A stretch of 64,000 nucleotides of DNA from Dichetophora obliterata (lineage: Eukaryota > Arthropoda > Insecta > Diptera > Sciomyzidae). The DNA lies in contig OY986435.1 of the NCBI GenBank assembly GCA_963920525.1, forward strand, positions 296,479,817 to 296,543,816, given 5' to 3'. Of this stretch, positions 1 through 10,300 are shown piece by piece. Position 1 is the first letter of the stretch, and every line of letters begins with the position of its first letter. Under the pieces are notes generated by a model that was given only the letters and a program-made list of their open reading frames with translations, was not told the DNA's origin and ran no database searches. Made by a program: the position numbers and the translations under genes.

Positions 1-690
1 AAGTGAAATATTTACATATGTAAATAGTACCAGTGTTAGGGTTAAGCAGTTTTTAGACTTTGAAGCTGCAAATCAAAAATTATTTAGTACTTGTTAGAAC
101 TCATTCCCAAAACAATTCACCACTACATTTAATAAGTATTAAACTAAAAAATGGTATCTGCTAAGCAAAAACCTGTTGCTGTGCTTGTTAACTTGTTAAC
201 AAGCTGCTAAGTCTTTTCCCATACAAAATTTAATAGGTCATAACAAATTTGTTAATTTAAGCAAGTTAGAAGTGCTTAACAAATAAAGTGAATACCATTA
301 CTGACCTTATTGAAGTTATTAATAATGTCAGTAGAATAGTTTAAATAGCTATGATGGCGCAAGCTTCGGGTACGGTCACCCATGCCATACAGGCCCTTCT
401 GAAGCAATGAACAAAGAGCTATTTGCTCCGTACTATATCCCCATTCATCCCCTATATCCCCATTTACCCCTATACCTCTCACCTCTTCCTATATATCCCC
501 CTTAACTAACCCATCCCTGTCTCTCCAATGGGCTGAAGCAAGGTGTCATGCGAACCGTACCGAGGGTTTACTAGGCTGGAAGCCCATCAAAAATAGAACA
601 AACGCAGCATGCAGTAAAGCATGGGTGAAAGTCAGAACTCCAGCATAAACAATCGCAAACACAAACCCGCAGCCTAAAAGCCAAGGCCAG
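1..690. other. AT-rich flank, then untranslated leader of a non-LTR element
   Basis: Positions 1-340 are AT-rich and show no coding or repeat structure that I can support. From about 345 the composition becomes richer in C and G and runs without a break into the ORF at 691, so 345-690 is probably the 5' leader of that retrotransposon. The exact 5' end is not visible. Confidence 0.4.
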
Positions 691-1341
691 ATGCGCGATC
701 CCCAAGACAAAATGACCCTCGAGAGATGGAAGTCAGAAATGAAGCTTCTCGTGGTGATGTTTGCGAAGTTGGAAACTCAACCTGACGCTCCCATGCCTAT
801 CTTTGATGGAGCAGCCTGGCTCAAGTGTAATGATGATCCAACTTTGCACTGGGTGAAAGCAGTAACCCCGACACTCCAAGGTCTATTGGAGGGTGCCCAC
901 CTGGATGTAGTGGACAGGACTAATATCCTGTCTCTACAAAAAGTGAATGTGTTCTTCCCAAGAGTAAAGCCACAGGAGTCCGCGCTATATCTTCTCCAAA
1001 AGCAAAATCCAGACGTGCCAACAGCTGACTGGAGGGTGTTGAAGGTTGCTGATCCACTACCTGGTAGTAGCGGACACTACATCCTCCAAATCAACAAGGA
1101 GGCAGAGAATATCCTCTACGCGCGTTACGGGAAGATTGCGTGGAGCATTAGAAGTGTGTATCTATGCCTTAAAAAGAGCCACCCCAAGGAAAACAACACC
1201 AACACACTAGAGTCCGGAGAGGTGGAAAAGGATCTAGGTCTAGAAGCTGTATCCGAAGCTGCTCATCTAGAAGATGCGGGTGATAGAGGCACGACCACGC
1301 AAGTTCACCCCGTGAAGGAACCTTCAACCTTATGCAGTTGA
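691..1341 (+). CDS. ORF1 of a non-LTR retrotransposon (DUF4780-like domain)
   Basis: This 216-residue ORF resembles the DUF4780 domain found in ORF1 proteins of insect non-LTR retrotransposons. Recognisable conserved blocks are WLKCNDDPTLHW near residue 43, QKQNPDVPTADW near residue 104, and ILQINKEAENILY near residue 132, followed by a YGKIAW stretch and a charged LESGEVEKDLG segment. Such proteins are thought to bind the element's RNA in a ribonucleoprotein particle; that role is family knowledge. The frame has no stop, but the region before the conserved block is short, so the start may be internal or the N-terminus lost. The next ORF begins 10 bases before this one stops, an arrangement typical of overlapping ORF1/ORF2. 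It is mobile-element coding sequence, not a host gene. Confidence 0.75.
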   Translation: MRDPQDKMTLERWKSEMKLLVVMFAKLETQPDAPMPIFDGAAWLKCNDDPTLHWVKAVTPTLQGLLEGAHLDVVDRTNILSLQKVNVFFPRVKPQESALYLLQKQNPDVPTADWRVLKVADPLPGSSGHYILQINKEAENILYARYGKIAWSIRSVYLCLKKSHPKENNTNTLESGEVEKDLGLEAVSEAAHLEDAGDRGTTTQVHPVKEPSTLCS

Positions 1342-1446
1342 AGGTCCTCCAGATAAATCTGCATAAAAGCAAACTCACTAGCGCAGAACTCCTTATCGTA
1401 TTGGAGCTACGATGTGGCTTCAGTGTAGGAACCGTGGATAGCCTCG
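1332..1446 (+). pseudogene. Truncated start of non-LTR ORF2 (endonuclease N-terminus)
   Basis: An ATG at 1332 lies 10 bases upstream of the ORF1 stop and opens a second frame beginning MQLKVLQINLHKSKL. The pattern LQINLxxxK is the usual first strand of the apurinic-type endonuclease of R1/LOA/Jockey-like elements. Homology fades near 1440, where an unrelated hAT-like fragment begins, so only about 35 codons remain. The element is 3' truncated or broken by later rearrangement. Confidence 0.65.
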
Positions 1447-1490
1447 GGCTATTATATTTTTGACATTTAATTTACAGATCCACATGCATT

Positions 1491-1960
1491 GTCTGAGCTC
1501 AGTACATTCCATGACCTTGTCTTTGAGTCGAGTACTTCAAGCAAAAAACCAGGATTTTGGCGAAGCTATCGAACTGGCGACACAGATTTTGATGGAAGAA
1601 CGAGAAAACGCAGAGGAGAACATTAGAAAAATTTTTAAAATCGTGAATAGAATTGGCGAAGAATACTGCATTGAATTGCAAAACTCAAGGCTAGCTTCGA
1701 GACAAGCTCAACGTTCTAACGTATAAACTGATTCAGTTGTAGATCATTTCCTTATTACAATCTACTTACCATACATTGATACGTTAGTGATACATTAACA
1801 AGATAGATTTTTTAATAATCGTAATATTCTATCGAATTTTGCTTGCCTCTTCCCTAACAAAATGGAATCTTTGGATAAGGGGTTCTGCGCTCAACTATTT
1901 GGACCATACTCTTCAATTTTACCCGATAACTCCATAATTCTACATTTGGGTAGATGAACT
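1491..1960 (+). pseudogene. hAT transposase fragment (ZMYM1/DUF4371-like)
   Basis: A reading frame ending at 1726 contains LSRVLQAKNQDFGEAIELA followed by SRLASRQAQRSNV. This matches the layout of domesticated and transposon hAT proteins (zinc-finger MYM1-like), where a 'LQ.k..D...A..L' helix is followed by a Pro/Arg-rich 'R...RQ..R.N' linker. A second piece in another phase near 1862-1955 (SLDKGFCAQLFGPYSSILP) fits the downstream part. Stops and the phase change show it is dead. No inverted repeats or target duplications were identified, so it is a fragment. Confidence 0.55.
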
Positions 1961-2066
1961 TTAACTTTGTCATCAACGCCTTGCTGGAAGGGACGTAAAA
2001 TATTAACTAGAAGCTTATGTTATGGCAGTTTTAACTGTGACAACAGCAACAAATCAACGCTCCTTT

Positions 2067-2515
2067 TCAACATTTTCAAGGGTGATCGGTTTTTATTTTG
2101 TAAAAACCGGTGTTTTTTCGGTGTTTTTTGGAAGAAAAATACCGTAACACCGGCGGAAAATGCCAAAAACCGACAACTTGAAGTTATCAACCATCAACCC
2201 TAACATAAAGGTGGCGATGGTGAAAGAACATAGCAAACTTGCAAAAAATAGAACAAAAGAAGAAATTTTAAACGTTAATGAAGAGTGAACTTTGTCGATA
2301 TTTTAAAAAAAGTGGAGAATGGTTTGGCAGAGTGTACCTTCTGCATAAAAAGGTTGAAAATAGGAGGTAGCACTTCAAAGTTGCGTCAAAATCTAAAAAA
2401 CAGTCACTCTGTGAAGAAGCAAAAAAAGGTTTTCTTATAAACCGGTGTTTTTCTTCAGTTTTTAGTTTTGGTGAAAAACCGAAATTTACAAAACCGGCTA
2501 TCCGAAAAGGAGGTT
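2067..2515 (+). pseudogene. BED zinc-finger relic of a hAT-like element
   Basis: Around 2327-2410 one frame reads AECTFCIKRLKIGG and continues to ...LRQNLKNSH. This gives the C-x2-C ... H spacing and the 'L..HL...H' end of a BED zinc finger, the DNA-binding module at the N-terminus of many hAT transposases. The flanks hold repeated 'aaaccggtgttttt' motifs (2103-2120 and 2440-2455) and their complements. No catalytic domain follows, because the RNase-H-type non-LTR element starts at about 2525. The relation to the hAT fragment at 1491-1960 is unknown. Confidence 0.5.
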
Positions 2516-2524
2516 TTTTAAAAA

Positions 2525-3595
2525 GTGGCCATACCTTATTTGATACCTAAAGACATTGATAAAGGATTTTTTAATAAAAAATTAAATGAAGTTTTTGGTT
2601 CACCTAAATTTGAAGAGCGTTCATCTTGGAACCATTTTGACATTTTCTTACAAGTATTCCATGTTACTTTTAAGATTAAAACAAAAAAGAAAATGAGGAC
2701 TTCCAATCCTTAGTGGAATGCGGAGTGCTAAAAAGCTAGTGCAACTTTAAAGATAGCAGTAAAGAGATTTAAACTGTGCCCATCTAGAGGCAATCATGAA
2801 GAACTGTTTAAGTTCAGGAAAAATTACAAATATATACTTAGAAGAGAAAAAATAATTTAAAAGGAAATTTCGCAAGCAGCATCTCTGATCTTAATGACTG
2901 TCTGATTTTTGCGATGTTTTGGCTGGGCCGATTGGTCCTTTTCAATTTATTTCCCCTAATTCTAATGATAATGACCATTTTCTAGTTTCACCTCTAACGT
3001 TTAAAGAACTCGATAAGGCAATTAATAGTTCTAAAATTCAGCCCCTGGTATAGATGGTTTACGTAACCAACATTTGAAACAGTTTAACGCTGAACATAAG
3101 GTCGGTATATTTAATAAGATACTTTCAGGTGGTTCTATTCCTTTGAACTGAGGCTACGTCATATCGCTCAATAGCTCTTGCATCGACGCATAGGAAATTA
3201 TTTAAAAGAGTACTTTGTACTCGTCTTGAACGGTTTCTTGAATAACAAACTAAGTAATCTCCAAGCAGGCTGCTGTACAGTTGGCTTTTGTTAGGAAAGA
3301 AAGTCTTGTTACAGTCTTTATAGACATAAAGGGCGCATTTGACAATGTCAATGTTAGACTTTTATTTGCTAGGTTAAATCTTGGTACTCCGAACAAATTT
3401 TGCGAGTTGATTTATTGTCTTTTTCAGTTTAAAGATTTATATATTCAATGTGATGATGGGTTTGTTAATAGAAATTCCTTTACGGGAGTGCCACAGGGAT
3501 GCGTTCTCAGTCCCATCTGTTTCAACTTGTACATTGATGAACTTTTCGGTGGAACTCAGGATGACGTGCATGTTCTGGGATATGCTGATAACATT
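2525..3595 (+). pseudogene. Non-LTR retrotransposon ORF2, linker and reverse transcriptase, part 1
   Basis: This is the first of three pieces of one degenerate ORF2. It begins with the segment joining endonuclease and reverse transcriptase (an NPWWN-like motif at about 2702-2730, with a stop replacing one Trp). It then holds reverse transcriptase blocks: FKELDKAINSSK at about 3001, TVFIDIKGAFDNV at 3307-3345, TGVPQGCVLSPICFN at 3481-3525, and GYADN at 3579-3594, where the catalytic YADD has become YADN. Several stops interrupt it. The endonuclease is missing, so the copy is 5' truncated. The frame is cut at 3595 by a MITE and resumes at 3966. Confidence 0.8.
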
Positions 3596-3965
3596 GGCCG
3601 CATTCAGCGCAGACAACTGTTGTGAACTGTAATGGTAGCGCTACCTTGATGTTTTTCTCTGAATGTGTTGCTACTCTACACGTCAGAAGTTAGATTCAAT
3701 TTAATTACATATAATTTTTAGGTAAATTTGATTAAATTCTCACTTAAATTTGCTGCGTTCTTTCTGTGTTTATTAATTTAACAGCGTCATTAGCAGCATC
3801 TGATAGTTAATCAAACAGTTCTGTTCATGTAGCATAGAATTTGTTCGCTCGATTAAATGGCGTCCGTCCGCTGCCTGATAAGTTTTAGTTAGCGCTCCCA
3901 AAATTCGACCATTCAGCGAATTTTCACACAACAGCTGCCAACTGCTGTCTGCGCTGAATGCGGCC
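3596..3965. mobile_element. 370-bp MITE with ATT target duplication, inserted in the RT gene
   Basis: Both ends carry the inverted repeat GGCCGCATTCAGCGCAGACA (3596-3615, and its complement ending at 3965). ATT stands immediately outside each end (3593-3595 and 3966-3968). Removing the element and one ATT rejoins the host reading frame as YAD-N-I-I-I-F-S, the expected reverse transcriptase continuation, which fixes the boundaries. No coding capacity is visible. A shorter relative lies at 50280-50429. The three-base duplication suggests a PIF/Harbinger-like mechanism, although that group usually duplicates TAA or TTA. Confidence 0.85.
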
Positions 3966-4674
3966 ATTATCATTTTTAGCTCTCATGATGATATTAATCA
4001 AGTTACAATGAAAGTTCAGAGTGCTCTCACAGTCATTAAAAAATAAACTTGCAGAATTACAACTTGATCTTTCAGTTCGCAAAACAAAAGCTATGGTTTT
4101 TTCAAAAAAGAAAGGGAGTACGCTCCCAATCGCTCCTCTACAAATAGGGTCTGAAAATGTGGACTCATTTCGTTTTCTCGGTTTCACAAAAATCTGTTAT
4201 TAAGATTTTATGTCGATCGATCTGTAAAAAATTGTTTTCATTATACTAATGTGTTAAGGTCAATATGTGGTGTCTCTTGGAGGTCAGATCCACAATGTTT
4301 ATTACGTCTTTATCTAGGCTTAACAAGACCAAAGTCGGAATATATGGCTCCACTGTTACAGGACTGCTCTAAAAAAGATTTTTTAAAACTTCAAAGTGTT
4401 CAATGGAAAGCCATACGCATTGCACTTGGCGAGATGATGTCTATACACACACACTTGGCGTGTAAAAATTAACAAACGTTATGCCACTGCCAGAGCGTCT
4501 TGGCTTTTTAGCTGAGTGCGTAATAAACAAAATCCTTTCAATTACCAATCATCCTGCCCATCCTTTTATTTTACAGCTTACGAACCATTCAAACTTGCCT
4601 GTTTTTTCTGGAAATTTATAACTAAAATTGAAAAATTCCAATTGACCTCTTTAATTTACATGCAATGTTTTCTA
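3966..4674 (+). pseudogene. Non-LTR ORF2, reverse transcriptase and thumb, part 2
   Basis: This continues the frame interrupted at 3595. IIIFSSHDDINQV comes directly after the YADN box, then LAELQLDLSVRKTKAMVFSK (4045-4110), the usual 'L.ln..KT..m.fs' block after the active site, and SFRFLG at 4160-4185. A frame change leads to SICGVSWRSDPQCLLRLYLG and RPKSEYMAPLL (4262-4365), the conserved 'l.r.....L.YG' thumb region. Frameshifts and stops are present. The piece ends at the TA where a DD41D mariner is inserted. Confidence 0.75.
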
Positions 4675-5601
4675 CAGGGTCCGCCAAATAACTTTTTTTT
4701 TTTGAAAATTCTATAAAAAAAAAAACTACTGAATATTTTCTCAAATTTCTTTTTTTATTTGAAAGTACAATCCTTCCGGTTAATAATGGAAAATAATTTC
4801 ATTCAAATGGCTGCCTCGGCTGGCCATGCAGTAGCCTACACGATCGGTCCAATTTTCAAGCACATTATCGATTGTGTGCAGCTGTATTTCACCAATGGCT
4901 TCACGAATATTGTCCCTTAAAGCGTCAATTGTATCTGGCTTGTCGACGTAACACTTATCTTTGAGGGCACCCCACAAATAATAGTCCAACGGTGTTAAAT
5001 CGCAGCTCCGAGGTGGCCAAACGACATCAGCTCTGCGGCTGATAATGCGATCTTCAAAAACAGGGCGTAAAACATCGAGTGTAGCTTCGGCTGTGTGGCA
5101 CGTAGCGCCGTCCTGCTGAAACCAAATGTTGCCAATATCCTCCTCTTCAATTTTTGTGAACAAAAATTCGTTCAACATGGCCCGATAACGATCGCCATTG
5201 ACTGTAACGGCCACTCCTTGCTCATTTTTGAAGAAAAATGGCCCAATTATGCCTCTGGACCAAAATCCGCACCAAACAGTGACTCGTTTTGGGTTCAGCG
5301 GCTTTTCAATGTATGCGTGGGGGTTTTCTGTGCCCCAAATGCGACAATTTTGCTTTTTTACATACCCGCCAAGATCAAAATGAGCTTCATCTGAAAAGAT
5401 GATTTTTTTTGGCAAAATCGGCATCTTCTGTAAGTCGATCGCAGGCTCACTTCTCAGCGTTGTTCAAGCGTACATATACACAACCATATTCGTTTAGCGC
5501 AAGGATAAAACTAATTATCTGTCAAATCAAACATGAGCTAAGTGTTGCCATTCACGAAATAGGCACTAGTTGAAAAAAAAAACGTTATATGGCGGACCCT
5601 G
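4675..5601 (-). mobile_element. DD41D (rosa-type) mariner, internally deleted copy
   Basis: Inverted termini beginning CAGGGTCCGCCAAATAAC (4675) and CAGGGTCCGCCATATAAC (complement ending 5601) are flanked by TA at 4673-4674 and 5602-5603. The minus-strand ORF inside encodes only the catalytic half of the transposase. At 927 bp, against roughly 1.3 kb for whole mariners, the element has lost the DNA-binding third. It sits in the RNase H portion of the non-LTR ORF2 and is therefore younger than that element. Confidence 0.9.
4780..5424 (-). CDS. Mariner DD41D transposase, catalytic domain only
   Basis: The ORF has 214 residues with no stop or frameshift. Catalytic positions are visible: D in IIFSDEAHFD near residue 12, D in FQQDGATCH near residue 105, and D in CDLTPLDYYLWG. 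Forty-one residues separate the second and third, which defines the DD41D rosa subfamily of mariner, described from tephritid flies. The protein ends RGSHLNEIIFHY, as expected for the family. A whole transposase has about 340 residues including two helix-turn-helix motifs that bind the inverted repeats; these are absent, because only about 180 bases of non-coding DNA lie between the ORF start and the right terminus. The product should not transpose the element alone. The intact frame suggests recent loss of function. Confidence 0.88.
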   Translation of the reverse strand: MPILPKKIIFSDEAHFDLGGYVKKQNCRIWGTENPHAYIEKPLNPKRVTVWCGFWSRGIIGPFFFKNEQGVAVTVNGDRYRAMLNEFLFTKIEEEDIGNIWFQQDGATCHTAEATLDVLRPVFEDRIISRRADVVWPPRSCDLTPLDYYLWGALKDKCYVDKPDTIDALRDNIREAIGEIQLHTIDNVLENWTDRVGYCMASRGSHLNEIIFHY

Positions 5602-5603
5602 TA

Positions 5604-6480
5604 CTTCATTTGAGGCCTTATTGCTCAAACCTGTAGTGAACTTTTTGCTTGTGAATAAATCAACAACTTCAATTCTAGAAGTCAATAATAAATATAAACA
5701 ATTTTTGGCTCGTAGAGTAATTTTCAAAAAGGTTTTCACAGATGGATCAAAATCAGGAGAAGCTGTTGGTTGTGGAGTTTTAGATGTCCGATATTAATAT
5801 TGAGGCTTACTTCCCCTTAAGTCCAGCATCTTCCATATATGCAGCTGAGGCACTAGCGATCATCGAAGTGATAAAGTTAATCTCAATACAAAATGAACAA
5901 AAGTTTCTTATTGTTTCCAATCGAATCAGTGCTAACAGCCATTTTCAACTTTACTACTAGTAATACATATCCATACATTTTCAAAATAAAATCACTTCTA
6001 TATGAACTTAAATGTAAAGTTATGCATATTCATTTTCTTTGGGCCCTAGTCATATGGGGATCGATGGAAATGACTACGCAGACCAAGTGGCATTGGGTCA
6101 TACGTTTACTCAGGATTTTACTCATTTACCTGTTAATTTTGTTGACATTAAATCTTCTGATAAAGCTATTGAAATCATTAATAGGCAATCTCGTTGGGAT
6201 GGTTCGGTCGACATTTTTATGGTATAGACCTCATATGAACGAACCAACTTGATTTTTAAATATCAATCTCACGAGCAAAATAATTTCAATGATAAATAGA
6301 CTCAAGTTCAGTCATACTAGATGCAAGGATCATTTATACAAAATAAATATAATCACAAATAACACCTGCCTTTGAGGCGATAACGAAAATGCTGGCCACT
6401 TATTGTTCTCTCAGATCGCAATTTATAAGCAAAGTTCGAAAACTTTTTTCCAAAGCTAAAATTGATATTTAGCACTCGTT
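5604..6480 (+). pseudogene. Non-LTR ORF2, RNase H domain and C-terminus, part 3
   Basis: This is the last piece of the ORF2 started at 2525. It contains the RNase H start FTDGSKSGEAVGCGVLD at 5736-5786, the middle block SSIYAAEALAIIEVI at about 5830-5876, and the end block GPSHMGIDGNDYADQVA at 6040-6090, which carry RNase H acidic residues. INRLKFSHTRCKDHLYKI (6295-6345) and a GHLLF motif follow, matching the usual C-terminal zinc-knuckle region. Stops and frame changes are frequent. Having RNase H places the element in the I/LOA-like group rather than Jockey or RTE. The 3' end is not sharply defined. Confidence 0.75.
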
Positions 6481-6574
6481 TGTCTTTGAATAACACAATT
6501 CAAAAGTCCCTATATTTAAGTTATTTGTACGCCTTAAGTTGTGAAAATTCAATGAATTGTAAAATATGGTGTAT

Positions 6575-6735
6575 CATCGTTCGTTAATTGATTCCGGTCT
6601 CTGAGGTTTGCCATTGTCTACCAATTCAATTGAAAAACTTTCTGTCTGAGCTGGGCATTGAACCCGATCTACCACGGTTCTTTAGCTTACGGATCATGCA
6701 TTCAACCCAGTGGGCTACGGCTAACACTTCACACT
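6575..6735 (-). mobile_element. tRNA-derived SINE, partial copy 1
   Basis: On the minus strand the segment reads as a tRNA-like head with an A-box-like GTAGCCCACTGGG and a B-box-like GGGTTCAATGCCC, followed by a body ending near GGCAAACCTCAGAGAC. It is clearly related to four other copies in this window (10293-10615, 29015-29100, 48330-48655, 52155-52450). It lacks the 3' part of the family. Confidence 0.75.
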
Positions 6736-7267
6736 TATAGTTTTAGAAAAAACTTAAAAACTGTATTTTTAAGAAATTCGTTAAGAAATTAGCAACAAAT
6801 TATGGAAAATTTAGTATTATTTTGGCAACTTCCATAATTGGTGTTTGCTTCTTAAACTTTTTTGAAAACCGTTCTTGCATGTTTTTGTGTATAATCGAAC
6901 TTAATATTAACAAAGAAAAACTTGTGCGTTACTTTTGCCCGACAGTGTTAATTAATGCTGCTGTTTTTTAAACATGCTATTTTGCGCTCTTTTTAGTTGT
7001 TTGCTAATCTTAGCGAGCATTGTGACTTTTGCCTTTTTTGTTCTTTATTTTTTTTTTACACTCTACTATTCTTTGTTTTATTTCATCTTATGTTCCAATA
7101 AACAATTTAGAAGCGAAAACTAAATTGTATACTATTTCTGTAAGAAAAAAGTTAAAACAAAACGGATAGCAATAAATAAGACCAAATCGTTTTTGACAGA
7201 TGCCTATTAAAACTTTTTAGTTAATAAAACAAAGCTCACCGATTCATCTCAAAAGTTTTTTTGCAAA
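6736..7267 (+). promoter_or_regulatory. Upstream region of snk, no clear core promoter
   Basis: This AT-rich stretch separates the SINE from the first snk codon. AT-rich TATA-like candidates occur (for example tattaaaa near 7205), but none is convincing and the transcription start cannot be placed by eye. No coding or other repeat is seen. Confidence 0.3.
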
Positions 7268-7334
7268 ATGCATACAAATATCATTAAAGCGTTTTTAATA
7301 GCTGTCATCTTGCTATCACAATCCATATCATCAG
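7268..7334 (+). CDS. snk: snk exon 1, signal peptide
   Basis: The ATG at 7268 opens 22 codons (MHTNIIKAFLIAVILLSQSISS) and one base, followed by the consensus donor GTAAGT at 7335. The hydrophobic core is that of a secretory signal. The 73-base intron ends with a polypyrimidine-AG at 7391-7407. Joining G7334 to TT at 7408 gives Val and keeps the frame. Confidence 0.85.
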
Positions 7335-10300
7335 GTAAGTTTTTTTTCCGAGGAAAACATGTTATTGAGCAACCACTAATCAGGGCTTAAACTCTTTTTT
7401 TAAGCAGTTGATGTGCCACAACTATATCATTACTATCAGACAACAAAGTATACTCTAGTCCAAAAGTGGCCACAAAAAAAGGATGCCAAGATGACTCAGT
7501 TATTGTTCCCGAAAGTCACTCCTACGAACCCAACTAAAAAACAAACTAAATTCCCTAATAAAATAAACTTTGCTTCAGAGGAAGCGCAAATGACGATGTT
7601 GCCACCCAATCCAGCACCCATGTTAATACCTAATCCTTTTACAAATAGTGCCGGCATGCAAGTACAATTTTCCTCAAAGAGTGATAGTGAATTGACCAAT
7701 ATCAATGCACCACAACGTCGTGAAGAGGGATCATTTTGTCGGCGTAGCTTCGATGGACGCAGTGGTTATTGCATTTTGGCCTATCAGTGCTTGCACGTTA
7801 TCAGGGAGTACCGGGTGCATGGCGCCAAGATTGACATCTGCACATATCGCAAAAATATACCAGTAATTTGCTGTCCGCTGTCTGATAAACATGTCGACAA
7901 CCAGCGCATTAGTGCTCAAAGTGAGTTATTAAATTTGCAATATTTGTTTGTTTGTGAATGAGTGAAATCGAATTTTTTAGTTCTGAGCATGTAGAACTTT
8001 TAGGAAATATCCACTGATTTCAGGAAAGATTTTTTTACTTACCTCCGCTTTCTACGAAAATACAAAAATTCTTGAAAGTTGACTCAAAAATTATATATTT
8101 TTAAATTTTTGCTCATGAATTTTGTAGTTATACTTAATTATAATTTTGAAATATTTCCCAATATCCAAAGAAGTCAAAAATCGGGGGAAGATTACGATTT
8201 CTTGGGCGCCGCGATTTGACAATGGACTCGTTAACTACTCTCAATAAAAATAGGAATGGCCCAAGGAAAAATCGATTTATCTGAGTTATCAATATTTGAA
8301 AATAATATTTTTCTTTGGTGATCGTCTTAGAAAATCTTCTTTATTTTCCTTATTATATTACCGAATGAGATGGTAGTTATTGAGGTATTATTTAAAAGAA
8401 AACATACTAAGCTCTCATAAAAATGTTGAATTAATCAAATCCGTTGAGTATTTCACATTTTATAGCTAGTTGAATGTAAAAGTAAAATTTTTGTTTATAC
8501 TAAACTGCTATTTTTTTTTAACTACCGTTATTATTATGAGTTATGGCACGTAAAAAAATTAAAGCTTACAAATTTATCTTTCATTTAATATGTAACATAT
8601 ATGATTTATTTGATTTTTAAGGTGTTTTTTACGATGAAATGATTTTCCCTTGTACGGAATGTTGTTATTTCAATCATATGTACTTTAGTTGGTCTGCGTT
8701 CTAACTCCACATTTTCTTATATCACTATTACAATAAACAACTGATCTTAACACAATATTGTAGCTGTAATGCAAGGAATAGACTTTGCGACCGTCGGCAA
8801 AACTCAGGTTGTACGAAAAATCAAAACATTGTGATTTTTATGCAAGATGTAATGAGATTGTAGTGTCTGTGGGCAAAATGCCCACATTGATTACCAACTC
8901 AGTTGTTCTGAGTTGTAATAACGGTTGCAACGTCTATTCCTTGCATAATATTTATAAGAATTATAAGGATTTTCCAGCCAATGAAAAAAATTCGAAATTT
9001 TACATCGATCAGTTTTGGTCAACGGCTTCCATTATATTAAATAAAACTAGTATCACCTGTGGTCTTGGTTGCTTTTCATATTGTTTCGATGTTCATTTTG
9101 CCGTTTCTTAAATTTTCACGAAATTCTCGCGTCACACTTATTTTTTTAAGAAATGAGCAGCGGACGTTAGTTGTTTTTCATTTACAAAAATACTAATAGC
9201 GCAATTTTAGTGAAGTGGACACATTTTAACAAATGATATAATATATTTTAAAATCTTAATTGATTTGAGGTCATTTGGTGCAAAAAAAATATTTCAGTAC
9301 AAACGTTTGGTTCTTGAAAATCCTCGAAGGACATGAAAATATCAAAGTTTTGGCTTTGAATATATTTTCAGATCATAGAAATTCTTTTTACCCCAAAAAT
9401 CATAAAAAAATTCTCAGTGGCCGAGAACAGCCGTTGAAAGTAGTCATGGCAACTTTTTTAAATAGCACTAACATACCAAATTTTGATATATTTACATACA
9501 TTTTTGGCTAATAAGACTAAAACTGTCTGAAATATTTCATTGCTCTTAATTTGGGGATGTCATGTCATGAGTAAGGGTTTCATTAAAGTAAAGATTTTCC
9601 TCTACACAAAATTACTAAACGCGTCTGAAGAAGTTTTCACTTCAAAAACTCAATTATTAACACTACAGTCGTTGGAGGTCTCGCAGCTACATTGTAGGTA
9701 TAAAGGAAATAATTGATTGTCATGTGTCTATTTACCACTGGGTTCATTGAATGAAATTACTTTATTCTGTTTAGGTTATCAGTTCGAAATAGTAATTAAG
9801 AAACTGCAACAACAAAAATTCTGCACAGCTGTGTTGAAGTGTTTTGAGTCATGGCACAATTACTGACAAGGTAGTAGCGTAGACTGGCTTTTTTCTCACG
9901 AGCGGCGATGGGTAGTTATCAAAATTAGCTGTTCATGCAATTAATCAAAGAAAAGTGAAAAAATAAGCAACGACTTAAACATAGCTAGTCAACCGCAGCA
10001 AACTAAAAACATTTCAATAAACTTCGCTAATAAATTTAATGAATCAAAGAAAAGTTAAAAATAAGCACATTGCTAGTCAACAGCAGCAAACTAAAACTAA
10101 TTTAGCTGTTTTTTACAACTACCAATCGCCAAAAAACTGTCACGGCTACCTTGTCAACTAATTATACCATGTTCTGAGTCACTCTCTTCTCTTTCGTGTA
10201 TGCTACAGCAACGATGTTCAACAGAGCTGTGCTGCTATTGGTTTGCACTGTCCCATTGGGAAAAAAGGTTTTTACATTTGCTTAGTTTTACCTGTGGCGG

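Noticed and set aside
7921..7961. Reading through the snk exon 2 donor to the stop at 7959-7961
   Set aside because: The frame stays open for 13 codons, but GTGAGT is a strong donor and the downstream exon joins in phase with a conserved Cys; read-through would give a CLIP-only protein without a protease domain.
8785..9111. 108-codon ORF with several cysteines inside snk intron 2
   Set aside because: I considered a missed exon or a second CLIP domain, but cysteine spacing does not fit, splice sites are poor, and the known exons already join in phase.
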